A stretch of 64,000 nucleotides of DNA from Cloacibacterium rupense (GCF_014645495.1 NZ_BMLV01000006.1:1-64000), one strand, 5' to 3'; shown: positions 40,076 to 47,801, counted from the stretch's first letter. Numbers and translations are program-made. The notes: a model not told the origin generated them from the letters alone.

Positions 40076-41404
40076 TTAAAGTGTACCTTTTGCTTTGTCT
40101 AGTGCTATTTTAGCCTTTACCAAATCTAGTGCTGACAAATAAAACTGAGACTGCGCTTGGAATAATTGAGTTTCGCTTTGTGAAAGTTCAAAACTGGTCC
40201 CTAAACCTTCTTTAAATTTCACATTTTGTTTTCTGTAGATTTCAGAAGATAGTTTTACCAAATCTTGAGATGTCTTGAAACTATCATAAGCATTTTCGTA
40301 ATCTTTTACCTTCCCAAAATAATCACTTTTCAATTGTTTTTCGGCATCATCTTTATCTAATTTTGCTTTTTCAACTTCTAGTTTTGCTTGTTGAGTTTGG
40401 AAACTTCTTTGCAAACCGCTGAAAACAGGTACATTCAATTGCAATGCAAAAACCGAAGTATTGAACCACTGCTGTTCTCTATCAAAAAATGTGAATTTAT
40501 TGCTAAAACCATTATAGCTAGATGACAATGCAGCAGATAACGATGGCAATGATTTTGATTTTTGGTATTTCAATTGCAATTCACTTATTCTAAGAGCATT
40601 CTCTTTTAATTTTAAATCGATATGGTTGGTGAGGTCTACTTGTGCAGAATGATCTACCAAGATTTGGTTTTTTTGAATCAACTCTTCCATAGAGGTTAAG
40701 AGCTGCAATTCTTCATCTTGTGGATAACCAATAAGATACTTTAGAGCATTGACATACTTTTGTTTGGTTCTTTTCAAATTTTCTAGATTCGTTACTAGAT
40801 TTTTATAAGAATATTCTAATTGTTCTACATTTTGAAGTTCAATAAGTCCAGCTTTATACGTTTCTCTAGTTTCATTTAAAATTTTACCAGATACTTTATT
40901 GTTTTCTTCAAGCGTTTTGATGTTTTCGTCTGTTACTAAAACTGCTGCATAAGACATCATGATAGCCTCCTTAATGGTAAAAACAGTTTTTTCTGTCGCT
41001 AATGCAGACATCTCTCTATACGCTCTAGAACTTTCTAAACCTACAATGTAAGAACCATTAAACAATAATTGTGAAACCGAAACACCTCCTGTAGCACTTT
41101 GTTTTTGCCCAAACTGAACAGGAATATACGTTCCAGCAGGCTGACCTACCAATTCACCAGGCAATAACTGAACGGGAATGTTTAAAAAATAATTGTAAGA
41201 ACCATTTAAATCTATCTGAGGGAGACCTATCCCAATCGTTTCTTTTACTTTTTTATCAGCAATGGTTTGGTCTATCTTGGCTTTTTTCACATTTACATTA
41301 TTTTCATAGGCATATTGTAACGCCTGCTCCATTGTAAAGCTTTGCTGTGCATGCATCTGTGTAGAGATGGCAGTAATGGCAAAAATTTTAATCCATTTAT
41401 TCAT
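40076..41404 (-). CDS. TolC family outer-membrane channel
   Basis: 442 residues with a cleavable signal (no lipobox) and two TolC repeats of long helices and beta strands; FTMEQALQYAYENNVNVKKAKID is the typical N-terminal start and LFQAQSQFYLSALDLVKAKIALDKAKGTL the C-terminal helix. Forms the exit duct of the efflux complex. Its ATG overlaps the end of the tetR gene by 8 nt, so the two are translationally coupled. Confidence 0.93.
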   Translation of the reverse strand: MNKWIKIFAITAISTQMHAQQSFTMEQALQYAYENNVNVKKAKIDQTIADKKVKETIGIGLPQIDLNGSYNYFLNIPVQLLPGELVGQPAGTYIPVQFGQKQSATGGVSVSQLLFNGSYIVGLESSRAYREMSALATEKTVFTIKEAIMMSYAAVLVTDENIKTLEENNKVSGKILNETRETYKAGLIELQNVEQLEYSYKNLVTNLENLKRTKQKYVNALKYLIGYPQDEELQLLTSMEELIQKNQILVDHSAQVDLTNHIDLKLKENALRISELQLKYQKSKSLPSLSAALSSSYNGFSNKFTFFDREQQWFNTSVFALQLNVPVFSGLQRSFQTQQAKLEVEKAKLDKDDAEKQLKSDYFGKVKDYENAYDSFKTSQDLVKLSSEIYRKQNVKFKEGLGTSFELSQSETQLFQAQSQFYLSALDLVKAKIALDKAKGTL

Positions 41405-42002
41405 ACTTTGTCTTTAATTCGTTTAGTCGTTTTTTTCCTTTTTCTGTTACGATGGCCTCTAAATAAAACACTTTCATGGCTATTGAAATAGATTTTTTAT
41501 CTTTTTCTTCCTCAAAAAGTGGCGAAACATCTACTGAAAACAATAAGGTTGTTAAAAATTTGATATATAAATCTATAGGTACATCTTTTCTAAAAAAACC
41601 TAATTCTACTCCTTTTCCGTAATTATTCTTAATAATATCAATAATTTTTACGGAAATAGATTTTTGATGTGCATTAAAAACCTCTGGATAATATTTAAGC
41701 AATTGAAATACAAAAGCGTTTTTTTCGTGACAAGTCACTTCATCTATACGATTTCCAGAGATAAAGAGCACTTCCATAGGGCAGGCAAATTCTTTTCTCA
41801 CTTTTTCTACTTCTGCTAATGCCTCCTGAGATATGTGTTCTAGAACTTCATACAAAAGGTCTTCTTTGTTTTTATATTGCTTATATAATGTTTTTTTAGA
41901 CATTGAAAATTCTTTGGCAATGTCATCCATTGTCAATGTTTTTGCCCCATAAGTGCGAAGCAAAGTGAATAATTTATCTAAAAAACACTTTTTGTTTTCC
42001 AT
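41397..42002 (-). CDS. TetR/AcrR family transcriptional regulator
   Basis: 201 residues. The N-terminal helix-turn-helix (about 25-55: TMDDIAKEFSMSKKTLYKQYKNKEDLLYEV) is classic TetR; the C-terminal ligand domain is unremarkable. First gene of the efflux operon and probably its repressor, acting at the inverted repeat in the promoter at 42027-42053. Start at 42002 (MENKK) chosen as it fits the promoter; the ORF runs four residues further, into which the -7 box would fall. Confidence 0.92.
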   Translation of the reverse strand: MENKKCFLDKLFTLLRTYGAKTLTMDDIAKEFSMSKKTLYKQYKNKEDLLYEVLEHISQEALAEVEKVRKEFACPMEVLFISGNRIDEVTCHEKNAFVFQLLKYYPEVFNAHQKSISVKIIDIIKNNYGKGVELGFFRKDVPIDLYIKFLTTLLFSVDVSPLFEEEKDKKSISIAMKVFYLEAIVTEKGKKRLNELKTKYE

Positions 42003-42011
42003 AAAGTGGTG

Positions 42012-42053
42012 CAAATGTACAAAAGAGGAAACTAAAAAACAAAATAAGTTTCC
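42012..42053 (-). promoter_or_regulatory. Promoter and likely operator of the tetR-efflux operon
   Basis: On the minus strand, TTTG (42040-42043), 20-bp spacer and TACATTTG (42012-42019) are a full consensus match. The inverted repeat GGAAACT (42027-42033) and AGTTTCC (42047-42053), 13 nt apart, covers the -33 region, as expected for a self-repressing TetR protein. Confidence 0.6.
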
Positions 42054-42144
42054 AGGTTTTTTATATTTTTATTTATTATGACGTATAACCCTCTATTTTA
42101 CTTTAAAAAATGGTAAAATTTAAAAAAATGAATTTGATGTCCAA

Positions 42145-42231
42145 TACTACAAATGTAGTAACCAGAAACCGTGATTTAAATAAAATCATCAAATCAAATG
42201 ATTTTTGTCATGTTTTTACGCTATACATTTG
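42145..42231 (+). promoter_or_regulatory. Promoter region of the major curlin gene with two inverted repeats
   Basis: The -7 box TACATTTG (42224-42231) lies 29 nt before the ATG at 42261, with TTTG at 42204-42207 (spacer 16, shorter than usual). A perfect 8-bp inverted repeat, AAAATCAT/ATGATTTT (42182-42189, 42198-42205), touches the -33 box, and TACTAC-AAAT-GTAGTA lies at 42145-42160. These are candidate activator sites. Confidence 0.5.
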
Positions 42232-42260
42232 TACCGTTAACCTATAAAACTTTAAACACC

Positions 42261-43211
42261 ATGAAAAAATTAGTATCAAGTGCTTTTGCACTATTAGCTT
42301 CAGCAACTTTATTCGCACAAGCCAACTCAGACGTTACTACACAAGTTGGAAACCTTAACTTTGCAAACGTAACCCAAGTAGGTTTTCTTAACAGTAATGT
42401 ATTAGACCAATATGGAGATGAAAACACCGCTACAGTTTCTCAAAATGGATGGTTCAATGGAAACTATGCATTACAATGGGGCAACAAAAACGAAGCCATA
42501 ATTACCCAAGTTGGTTTTGGAAATACTAATGAATCTTATTCTGTTGGAAACAGAAACAAAGTAGATGTAGACCAATTCGGAGTAGGCAATACCAGCTACA
42601 TAGACCAATTAGGAAACAGAAACAAAGCAGAAGTTGATCAAGTAGGATTCTTAAACGCTAGCGAACAATACCAAACTGGTAACAGAAACTCTGCTTCTAC
42701 AGACCAAATGGGGGTATCAAACTACAGCTATCAAATGCAAGATGGTAACGACAACACTGCAAGAGCTATTCAAGATGGAGAATCCAACTCTATTTATCAA
42801 TGGCAAACTGGAAACGACAACTTTGCTAGAGCTAAACAAACTGGAGATGGTAACTTGTCTCAACAAGAACAAATTGGTGATGACAATACCGCTAGAGTAA
42901 GACAAAATGGAGACCTCAACTATGCTGGCCAAGGTCAATATGGTGATGGTAACTTTGCTAGAGCAAGACAAGTAGGAGATAGCAACTACAGTATCCAATT
43001 ACAATATGGTTTCGACAACGAAGCTAGAGTAAGACAAGTTGGTGATGGTAACTATGCTGATCAATTCCAATGGGGAGTTGGTAACTGGGCTAAAGACATC
43101 CAATTAGGTAATGATAACTTCAGTTATGTAACTCAAATTGGTGACTTCCACTATCACCTTGGAACTCAAGTTGGTAATAGCAACACTATGTTTGTTTATC
43201 AATCTAATTAG
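42261..43211 (+). CDS. csgA: Major curlin subunit, CsgA-like
   Basis: Amyloid fibre subunit exported through CsgG. From the chosen start it has 316 residues: signal peptide ending ATLFAQ (1-20), seven residues, then 26 uninterrupted units of exactly 11 residues with the curlin pattern Q-x-G-x-x-N-x-x-x-x-x, ending in QSN. This equals thirteen 22-residue curlin repeats (E. coli CsgA has five). From unit 13 to 21 the odd-numbered units carry AR-A/V-R/K (for example DNTARVRQ), so positive charge alternates along the predicted beta solenoid. Its own strong terminator follows. The frame upstream to 42198 would include the promoter, so the start at 42261 is preferred. Confidence 0.93.
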   Translation: MKKLVSSAFALLASATLFAQANSDVTTQVGNLNFANVTQVGFLNSNVLDQYGDENTATVSQNGWFNGNYALQWGNKNEAIITQVGFGNTNESYSVGNRNKVDVDQFGVGNTSYIDQLGNRNKAEVDQVGFLNASEQYQTGNRNSASTDQMGVSNYSYQMQDGNDNTARAIQDGESNSIYQWQTGNDNFARAKQTGDGNLSQQEQIGDDNTARVRQNGDLNYAGQGQYGDGNFARARQVGDSNYSIQLQYGFDNEARVRQVGDGNYADQFQWGVGNWAKDIQLGNDNFSYVTQIGDFHYHLGTQVGNSNTMFVYQSN

Positions 43212-43236
43212 TACCAAATACTACCAAATCTTTACC

Positions 43237-43272
43237 ATGAGAGACCTCGGTCTCTCATTTTTTATTTTTTTT
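43237..43272 (+). terminator. Strong terminator after the major curlin gene
   Basis: ATGAGAGACC-TC-GGTCTCTCAT (43237-43258), a perfect 10-bp stem, is followed by a T-rich tract. It separates the curlin message from the assembly operon. Confidence 0.9.
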
Positions 43273-43295
43273 CATTTTTTATGAAAAATTTTTAC

Positions 43296-43303
43296 TAAAT
43301 TTA
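43296..43303 (+). promoter_or_regulatory. Possible -7 box of the curli assembly operon
   Basis: TAAATTTA, one change from the consensus, 21 nt before the ATG at 43325. Transcription could also read through the terminator upstream. Confidence 0.3.
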
Positions 43304-43324
43304 CAAAAACTAACACAAATAATC

Positions 43325-43750
43325 ATGAAAAAGATACTCATAACTGTTCTTATGCTGTTTATTGAGATATTATATTCACAAAATATAAATTTCGATACAA
43401 TAGACAGTGGTAAAACGTTGTATCTAATCTCTAATTTAGATACTAATACTTTCAATTCGCTCATTGCAGAAAAACCTCAGAATAGTTCTACTTTGCTTTT
43501 ACAAATAGGAAATGAGAATTTTGCAAGTGTAAACTTACTATATGACACTAAGATATCTTCTTTACAAAAAGGAGATCAAAACACTTTCATCTATCAAGAT
43601 TTGTTCAACACAAAATCTAACCCAGAACTTAATGTAAACGCTGTTGGAAATGGAAACTATATTGAAGTATTGGGAAGTAATAGCATTTCTGACGGAATGA
43701 CTATCAAAACGACTGGAAATGATAAAATGATTTTTGTAAGAAATTATTAA
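43325..43750 (+). CDS. Minor curlin-like protein, possible CsgB-type nucleator
   Basis: 141 residues with a signal peptide (about 1-19). The C-terminal half carries four spaced, degenerate curlin-like units: LQIGNENFASV, LQKGDQNTFIY, NAVGNGNYIEV and KTTGNDKMIFV. The spacing is irregular, unlike the major curlin. Position as first gene of the assembly operon suggests a nucleator or minor subunit like CsgB. The assignment is by these motifs and context, not by overall similarity. Confidence 0.6.
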   Translation: MKKILITVLMLFIEILYSQNINFDTIDSGKTLYLISNLDTNTFNSLIAEKPQNSSTLLLQIGNENFASVNLLYDTKISSLQKGDQNTFIYQDLFNTKSNPELNVNAVGNGNYIEVLGSNSISDGMTIKTTGNDKMIFVRNY

Positions 43751-43760
43751 TGAGAAAATC

Positions 43761-44159
43761 ATGAAAAAAATAACATTCATATTATTTTTCTTTACTATGC
43801 TTCCTGTACAACTATTTAATGCGCAAGAAATGATAGAAAACATTAAAGCTAAAATTTCTCATAAGGAGCACAATGGCTTTGTATTTATTGAGAACAATGC
43901 CATCAATGAATCAGAAATTCACTCAGAGTTAGAATATTTATTCATCAGCATTAAAAAAAACAAACAAGGCAATATTTCTTCTAACAAACAATCTGGTAAA
44001 TTTTCTCTTTCGCCGAAAAGCACTCAAAAATTATCAGAAACCACCATTAATTTAGGCCAAGATGATGAACTAAAATGCTACTTGTATTTAAAAGACGAAA
44101 CCACTAAGACACTGATTAGTAAAGATAGCCTCTTAGTAAATGTAAAAAAAAAGTCCTAG
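43761..44159 (+). CDS. CsgH/CsgC-like curli chaperone domain, probably the N-terminal part of a CsgE fusion
   Basis: 132 residues in this frame: a signal peptide (1-21) and an Ig-like beta sandwich resembling the curli-inhibiting chaperones CsgH/CsgC (LFISIKKNKQGNISSNKQSG, then SLSPKSTQKLSETTINL and ELKCYLYLKDE). The frame ends at TAG 44157 two codons after the heptamer A AAA AAG (44147-44153). A -1 shift there joins it without a gap to the CsgE domain and yields a 242-residue protein. The similarity to CsgH is weak by eye. 10 nt after the minor curlin gene. Confidence 0.65.
   Translation: MKKITFILFFFTMLPVQLFNAQEMIENIKAKISHKEHNGFVFIENNAINESEIHSELEYLFISIKKNKQGNISSNKQSGKFSLSPKSTQKLSETTINLGQDDELKCYLYLKDETTKTLISKDSLLVNVKKKS
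44144..44159 (+). other. Candidate -1 frameshift site (A9 G) with following stop codon
   Basis: Nine A (44144-44152) then G. In the zero frame the codons read GTA AAA AAA AAG TCC TAG, containing the X XXY YYZ heptamer A AAA AAG known from dnaX. I see no clear stimulatory stem after it. A homopolymer sequencing error or true indel would give the same picture. Confidence 0.55.
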
Positions 44160-44188
44160 AACCAACTGAAAACAAAGACCCAGACATA

Positions 44189-44488
44189 TTGCTCAACAAC
44201 CTTACCATAGACGAAACCAAAACTAGAGCAGGAAAAGACTTTTATGATATGTTGTATTTGAAAATTAACCAAATGGATAAAAAATATAAAAAAACCATTT
44301 CAATTATAGAACTTCCTACCATGGGTAGAAACACTCAAATACAAGTATTCTTAGAAGACAGAATGATTAACCAATTTATATTAAATCCCTCAGAGGAATT
44401 TTTAGAAGGTCAAGTTAGTTTTACGATTATGTTAATTGATGATATTTTTGCTAAAGAAGCATACATAGAAAAAGAAAAATCTTATTAA
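44189..44488 (+). CDS. csgE: CsgE-like curli assembly domain (frame -1)
   Basis: About 99 residues from TTG at 44189; the frame is open from 44129. DFYDMLYLKINQ, SIIELPTMGRNTQIQVFLEDRMI and QFILNPSEEFLEGQV match CsgE, the periplasmic protein that caps CsgG and brings CsgA to the pore. Read alone it would lack a signal peptide and start inside the first conserved strand (LLNNLT, E. coli LLTNHT), so it should be translated as the C-terminal part of a fusion with the preceding frame. 20 nt before csgF. Confidence 0.8.
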   Translation: MLNNLTIDETKTRAGKDFYDMLYLKINQMDKKYKKTISIIELPTMGRNTQIQVFLEDRMINQFILNPSEEFLEGQVSFTIMLIDDIFAKEAYIEKEKSY

Positions 44489-44508
44489 AAAAAACACAAC
44501 AACGCAAA

Positions 44509-44916
44509 ATGAAAAAATTACCCACTTTAATATGCTTGCTTTTTTCATTAGCAGTATATTCTCAGCAATTTGTTTACAAACCCGTAAACCCAATGTTTGG
44601 AGGAGACACCTTCAATTATCAAATGCTATTAAGTTCTGCAAATGCTCAAAATCCCTTTGATAATAGAGAAAATGATTTGCTTAATTTAAGAGGAACCAGC
44701 ACCCTAGACAATTTTACAGATTCTCTCAATAGACAGATTTTAAGTCAATTATCTCAAAAAATCTTTCAAGAGCAATTTGGCACAGGAGAACTTAAACCCG
44801 GAACTTACAATTTTGGCTCCTTGTACATTGAAATCACCAGTGTTACTGGAGGCCTCTATGTGAACATCCTGAATACCAGTACTGGAGAACAATCAGAAAT
44901 CTTTATACCGCAATAA
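44509..44916 (+). CDS. csgF: Curli assembly protein CsgF
   Basis: 135 residues with a signal peptide (1-18). The mature start QFVYKPVNPMFGGD ... LLSSANAQNPF is the CsgF region that inserts in the CsgG channel; STLDNFTDSLNRQILSQL and the C-terminal strand pair GGLYVNILNTSTGEQSEIFI are typical. In curli systems CsgF couples the secretion pore to surface nucleation. One nucleotide before csgG. Confidence 0.93.
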   Translation: MKKLPTLICLLFSLAVYSQQFVYKPVNPMFGGDTFNYQMLLSSANAQNPFDNRENDLLNLRGTSTLDNFTDSLNRQILSQLSQKIFQEQFGTGELKPGTYNFGSLYIEITSVTGGLYVNILNTSTGEQSEIFIPQ

Positions 44917-44917
44917 T

Positions 44918-46276
44918 ATGAAATGGTTACAAGTCATCTTACTATCCGCAGTAGCCATTTTGCTCAGCAATTGTGCTACATTATTGAAAATCCCTAATGG
45001 TAATTCTGCCCCGCAAATGGGCGAAAAAACCAATTTACAATTCAAGATTAAAAAACTACCACCCCCAAAAGAAAAAATTGTAGTTGGGGTATATAAGTTT
45101 AGAGACCAAACCGGACAATACAAACCCACAGAAAATGGAAGCAGTTTCAGCACCGCCATTCCTCAGGGGATTACTTCTATACTTATCAAAGCTTTAGAAG
45201 ATAGCGATTGGTTTATCCCAATTGAAAGAGAAAATGTCTCTAACCTATTGAATGAAAGACAAATTATAAGAACAACCAAACAAGAATATGCCCAAAGCAA
45301 TAACAAAAACAACAATCAACCTCTTCCACCATTATTGTTTGCTGGGGTTTTGCTAGAAGGAGGGGTAATTTCTTATGATACCAATGTAATGACTGGCGGA
45401 TTGGGTGCTAGATACTTTGGAATAGGCGCTTCTACACAATACAGACAAGACAGAATTTCGGTTTACTTAAGAGCTGTATCTACCCTCAACGGAAAAATTT
45501 TAAAATCTGTATACGTAGACAAAACCATACTTTCTACTACAGTAAATGGTAGCATTTTTAAATATGTAGATACAGAAAGATTACTAGAATCAGAAATTGG
45601 AATTACCCAAAACGAACCTGTCCAAATTGCCGTAAAACAAGCGATAGAAAAAGCAGTGCAAGCACTAATTATTGATGGTATTCAAGATAAAATTTGGGAA
45701 CCAGACCCTAAATACACCAAGGATACCGAAGCTGCCATCAATGCAATAAAAGAAGAACAAAAACAAGTAGATTTCTTAGCCGAAAAAGCGAAATATTACG
45801 ATGTAAAAGGAAAACACTATTCTGTTTTTGGAATGGCAGAAGCCAATGCTATACAAGGTGATTATGAATCTCCAGTACTAACTCCTGGAGTGAGATTTGG
45901 CGTTAAATATCACCTGAATAGATTTTGGAACATCAATCTCAGTTCTGCATTTATGACCTTAGAAAACAAAGAGATTATCAGAAAAAGGTATCAAGCAACT
46001 GACCTTAATATAGAATACCTGATGCTTCCTGCCAATAAATTCTCTCCATTCATTTTCGCTGGAGGTGGTTTTATTGCCAATAGAGAACCTCTAAAATTCA
46101 AATATCAACTTGGAGGAGGCTTTGAATATTTTATAAAAGATTTTTCGTTTAGGCTTCAAGGCCAATACGATTTGGGCTTTGATGATGATTGGGACGATTT
46201 TGTGAATGGAGATTTGAATGATAGAGCTCTAAGAATAGGTTTTGGAATATCTTACCATTTCAGAAAAAAACAATAA
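44918..46276 (+). CDS. csgG: CsgG curli secretion pore lipoprotein with C-terminal barrel-like extension
   Basis: 452 residues. Lipoprotein signal with LLSNC (Cys19). The CsgG domain spans about 45-275: GVYKFRDQTGQYKP, TAIPQGITSILIKALEDSDWFIPIERE, the LLEGGVISYDTN and GIGASTQYRQDRISVYLRAV strands of the pore hairpins and the helix AVKQAIEKAVQALI. E. coli CsgG ends there (277 residues). Here about 175 more residues follow: a short charged linker and alternating amphipathic strands ending in SYHFRKKQ, as in OmpA/OmpX-like outer-membrane barrels. The nonameric pore could therefore carry nine accessory barrels; that is inference. Operon position is between csgF and the propeller lipoprotein. Confidence 0.93.
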   Translation: MKWLQVILLSAVAILLSNCATLLKIPNGNSAPQMGEKTNLQFKIKKLPPPKEKIVVGVYKFRDQTGQYKPTENGSSFSTAIPQGITSILIKALEDSDWFIPIERENVSNLLNERQIIRTTKQEYAQSNNKNNNQPLPPLLFAGVLLEGGVISYDTNVMTGGLGARYFGIGASTQYRQDRISVYLRAVSTLNGKILKSVYVDKTILSTTVNGSIFKYVDTERLLESEIGITQNEPVQIAVKQAIEKAVQALIIDGIQDKIWEPDPKYTKDTEAAINAIKEEQKQVDFLAEKAKYYDVKGKHYSVFGMAEANAIQGDYESPVLTPGVRFGVKYHLNRFWNINLSSAFMTLENKEIIRKRYQATDLNIEYLMLPANKFSPFIFAGGGFIANREPLKFKYQLGGGFEYFIKDFSFRLQGQYDLGFDDDWDDFVNGDLNDRALRIGFGISYHFRKKQ

Positions 46277-46278
46277 CT

Positions 46279-47778
46279 ATGAAAAATTTATTAAAAATAA
46301 TCGCCCTTTTTATACTTACTTTAAGCCTAATTTCTTGTAGAGAAGAATTGGTAGCAAAAAGTAAAACAGCAACCATAAAAGGAATGATCACCAGCAAAGA
46401 ATCAGGCGTGCCTCTTTCTAAAGTAAAAGTCTCTACCGCACCAATCACAGAAACTGTCTTTACAGATGATAGTGGAAATTTTGAAATCAAAAACATCCCA
46501 TTAGGAGATTATTCTTTAAAAGCAGAATTAGATGGGTATGTTACTAAAGCTGTAGGCATTTCTGTTAAAAACGAGGGACAAGTCAACTCTATGACCATTG
46601 AATTGGTAGATGACCTATCTCTTAACTCCCCCCCTAGTGTTCCTGAATTGGTTACTCCAGCAGATAACTCAACCAATCAACCATTAAATATTAACTTTAC
46701 ATGGAATTGTACTGATGCTGACACTAAAGACATCTTAAAATTTAATCTTGTTGTAAAAAACAGTTCAAATAATGATGTTATCGAAATAAAAGATATTACA
46801 GCAAAAAATTATGAACTAAAAAATCTAAAATATGGTTACACCTATTTCTGGCAAATTATTGCCAATGATGGCGTAAATAATGCTGTATATAGTTCTACTA
46901 ACAAATTTACAACCACCAATTCGCCTCTTAATAGATTCCATTATGTACAAAATAACAACGGAGTATTTACATTAGTTTCTAACAATCTAGAGAATAACAA
47001 TCTATTCAACCTTCACGAGAATGCTTGGAGACCAAGAAAAAATAACAATGCTAATCTTTTAGCCTACCTTAAAAACGTTGGCGGAGACATTCATATATTT
47101 AGCAGTAAATTAGATGGCTCTTCTGAATTTAAAATAACTAAAATACCTATTGCAGGATTCAATGCCAAAGAAATAGACTATTCTTGGAATCAGAAAGGAA
47201 CCCAAATTATCTATGCTAACTTTGACAAACTATACAAAGTAAACAAAGATGGTACTGGAACTACACTCCTATATACTGCCCCTTCTGGAGAGTTTATCAC
47301 AGAATGCGACTGGAGTTATGACGAATCTAAAATTGCCATTAAAACCAATAACCTTAGCGGATATAATGGAAATATTAGAATTATAAACATGGTAGGAAAT
47401 ATTCTAAATACCGTAGTTACAAATAGTACAGGTGCTTTAGGTGGAATTAATTTTTCTGTAGATGGCAAAAAACTCTTGTATTGCAAAGACATTTCTAACT
47501 ACCAAGACCAAAATTACAGACAACTAGACACTCATATTTTCTTGTATGACATTGTTGCTGCTACTTCTACAGATTTGTCAGAACTTAGTAAAAAACCTAT
47601 TGGAAGCAATGACCTTGACCCTAGATTTTCTCCAAATAATGCAGAAATAATCTTTACCAATACTTCTAATGATGGAATATCCCAGAAAAATGTGATGAAA
47701 ATAACCTTAGATTTTTCTCTACAAAGCTTACAAAGAACTACCCTATTTATCAATGCAGAAATGCCAGATTGGCAATAA
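46279..47778 (+). CDS. Curli-operon lipoprotein: CarboxypepD_reg, FN3-like and propeller regions
   Basis: 499 residues. Lipoprotein signal TLSLISC (Cys20). A carboxypeptidase-regulatory-like sandwich (about 33-110: GMITSKESGVPLSKVKV, FEIKNIPLGDYSLKAELDGY), an FN3-type module (about 115-215), then a TolB/WD40-like propeller (about 225-499: GSSEFKITKIPI, LYKVNKDGTGTTLLYTAPSG, PRFSPNNAEIIFTN). Two nt after csgG, so co-expressed. It has no counterpart in the E. coli csg operons and may anchor or bind fibres at the surface. The FN3-like module resembles those of the lipoprotein at 56041. Confidence 0.78.
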   Translation: MKNLLKIIALFILTLSLISCREELVAKSKTATIKGMITSKESGVPLSKVKVSTAPITETVFTDDSGNFEIKNIPLGDYSLKAELDGYVTKAVGISVKNEGQVNSMTIELVDDLSLNSPPSVPELVTPADNSTNQPLNINFTWNCTDADTKDILKFNLVVKNSSNNDVIEIKDITAKNYELKNLKYGYTYFWQIIANDGVNNAVYSSTNKFTTTNSPLNRFHYVQNNNGVFTLVSNNLENNNLFNLHENAWRPRKNNNANLLAYLKNVGGDIHIFSSKLDGSSEFKITKIPIAGFNAKEIDYSWNQKGTQIIYANFDKLYKVNKDGTGTTLLYTAPSGEFITECDWSYDESKIAIKTNNLSGYNGNIRIINMVGNILNTVVTNSTGALGGINFSVDGKKLLYCKDISNYQDQNYRQLDTHIFLYDIVAATSTDLSELSKKPIGSNDLDPRFSPNNAEIIFTNTSNDGISQKNVMKITLDFSLQSLQRTTLFINAEMPDWQ

Positions 47779-47801
47779 TAAAGAATTTCAATTAAACCAA
47801 C

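Noticed and set aside
42340-43205. Regular 33-nt DNA periodicity that could look like a CRISPR array
   Set aside because: The period comes from 11-residue curlin units in a good coding frame; the repeats are diverged at DNA level and there are no constant repeats with unique spacers.
44189-44488. CsgE as an independent gene starting at TTG
   Set aside because: It would lack a signal peptide and begin within the conserved domain; the fused reading through the A-run explains the sequence better.
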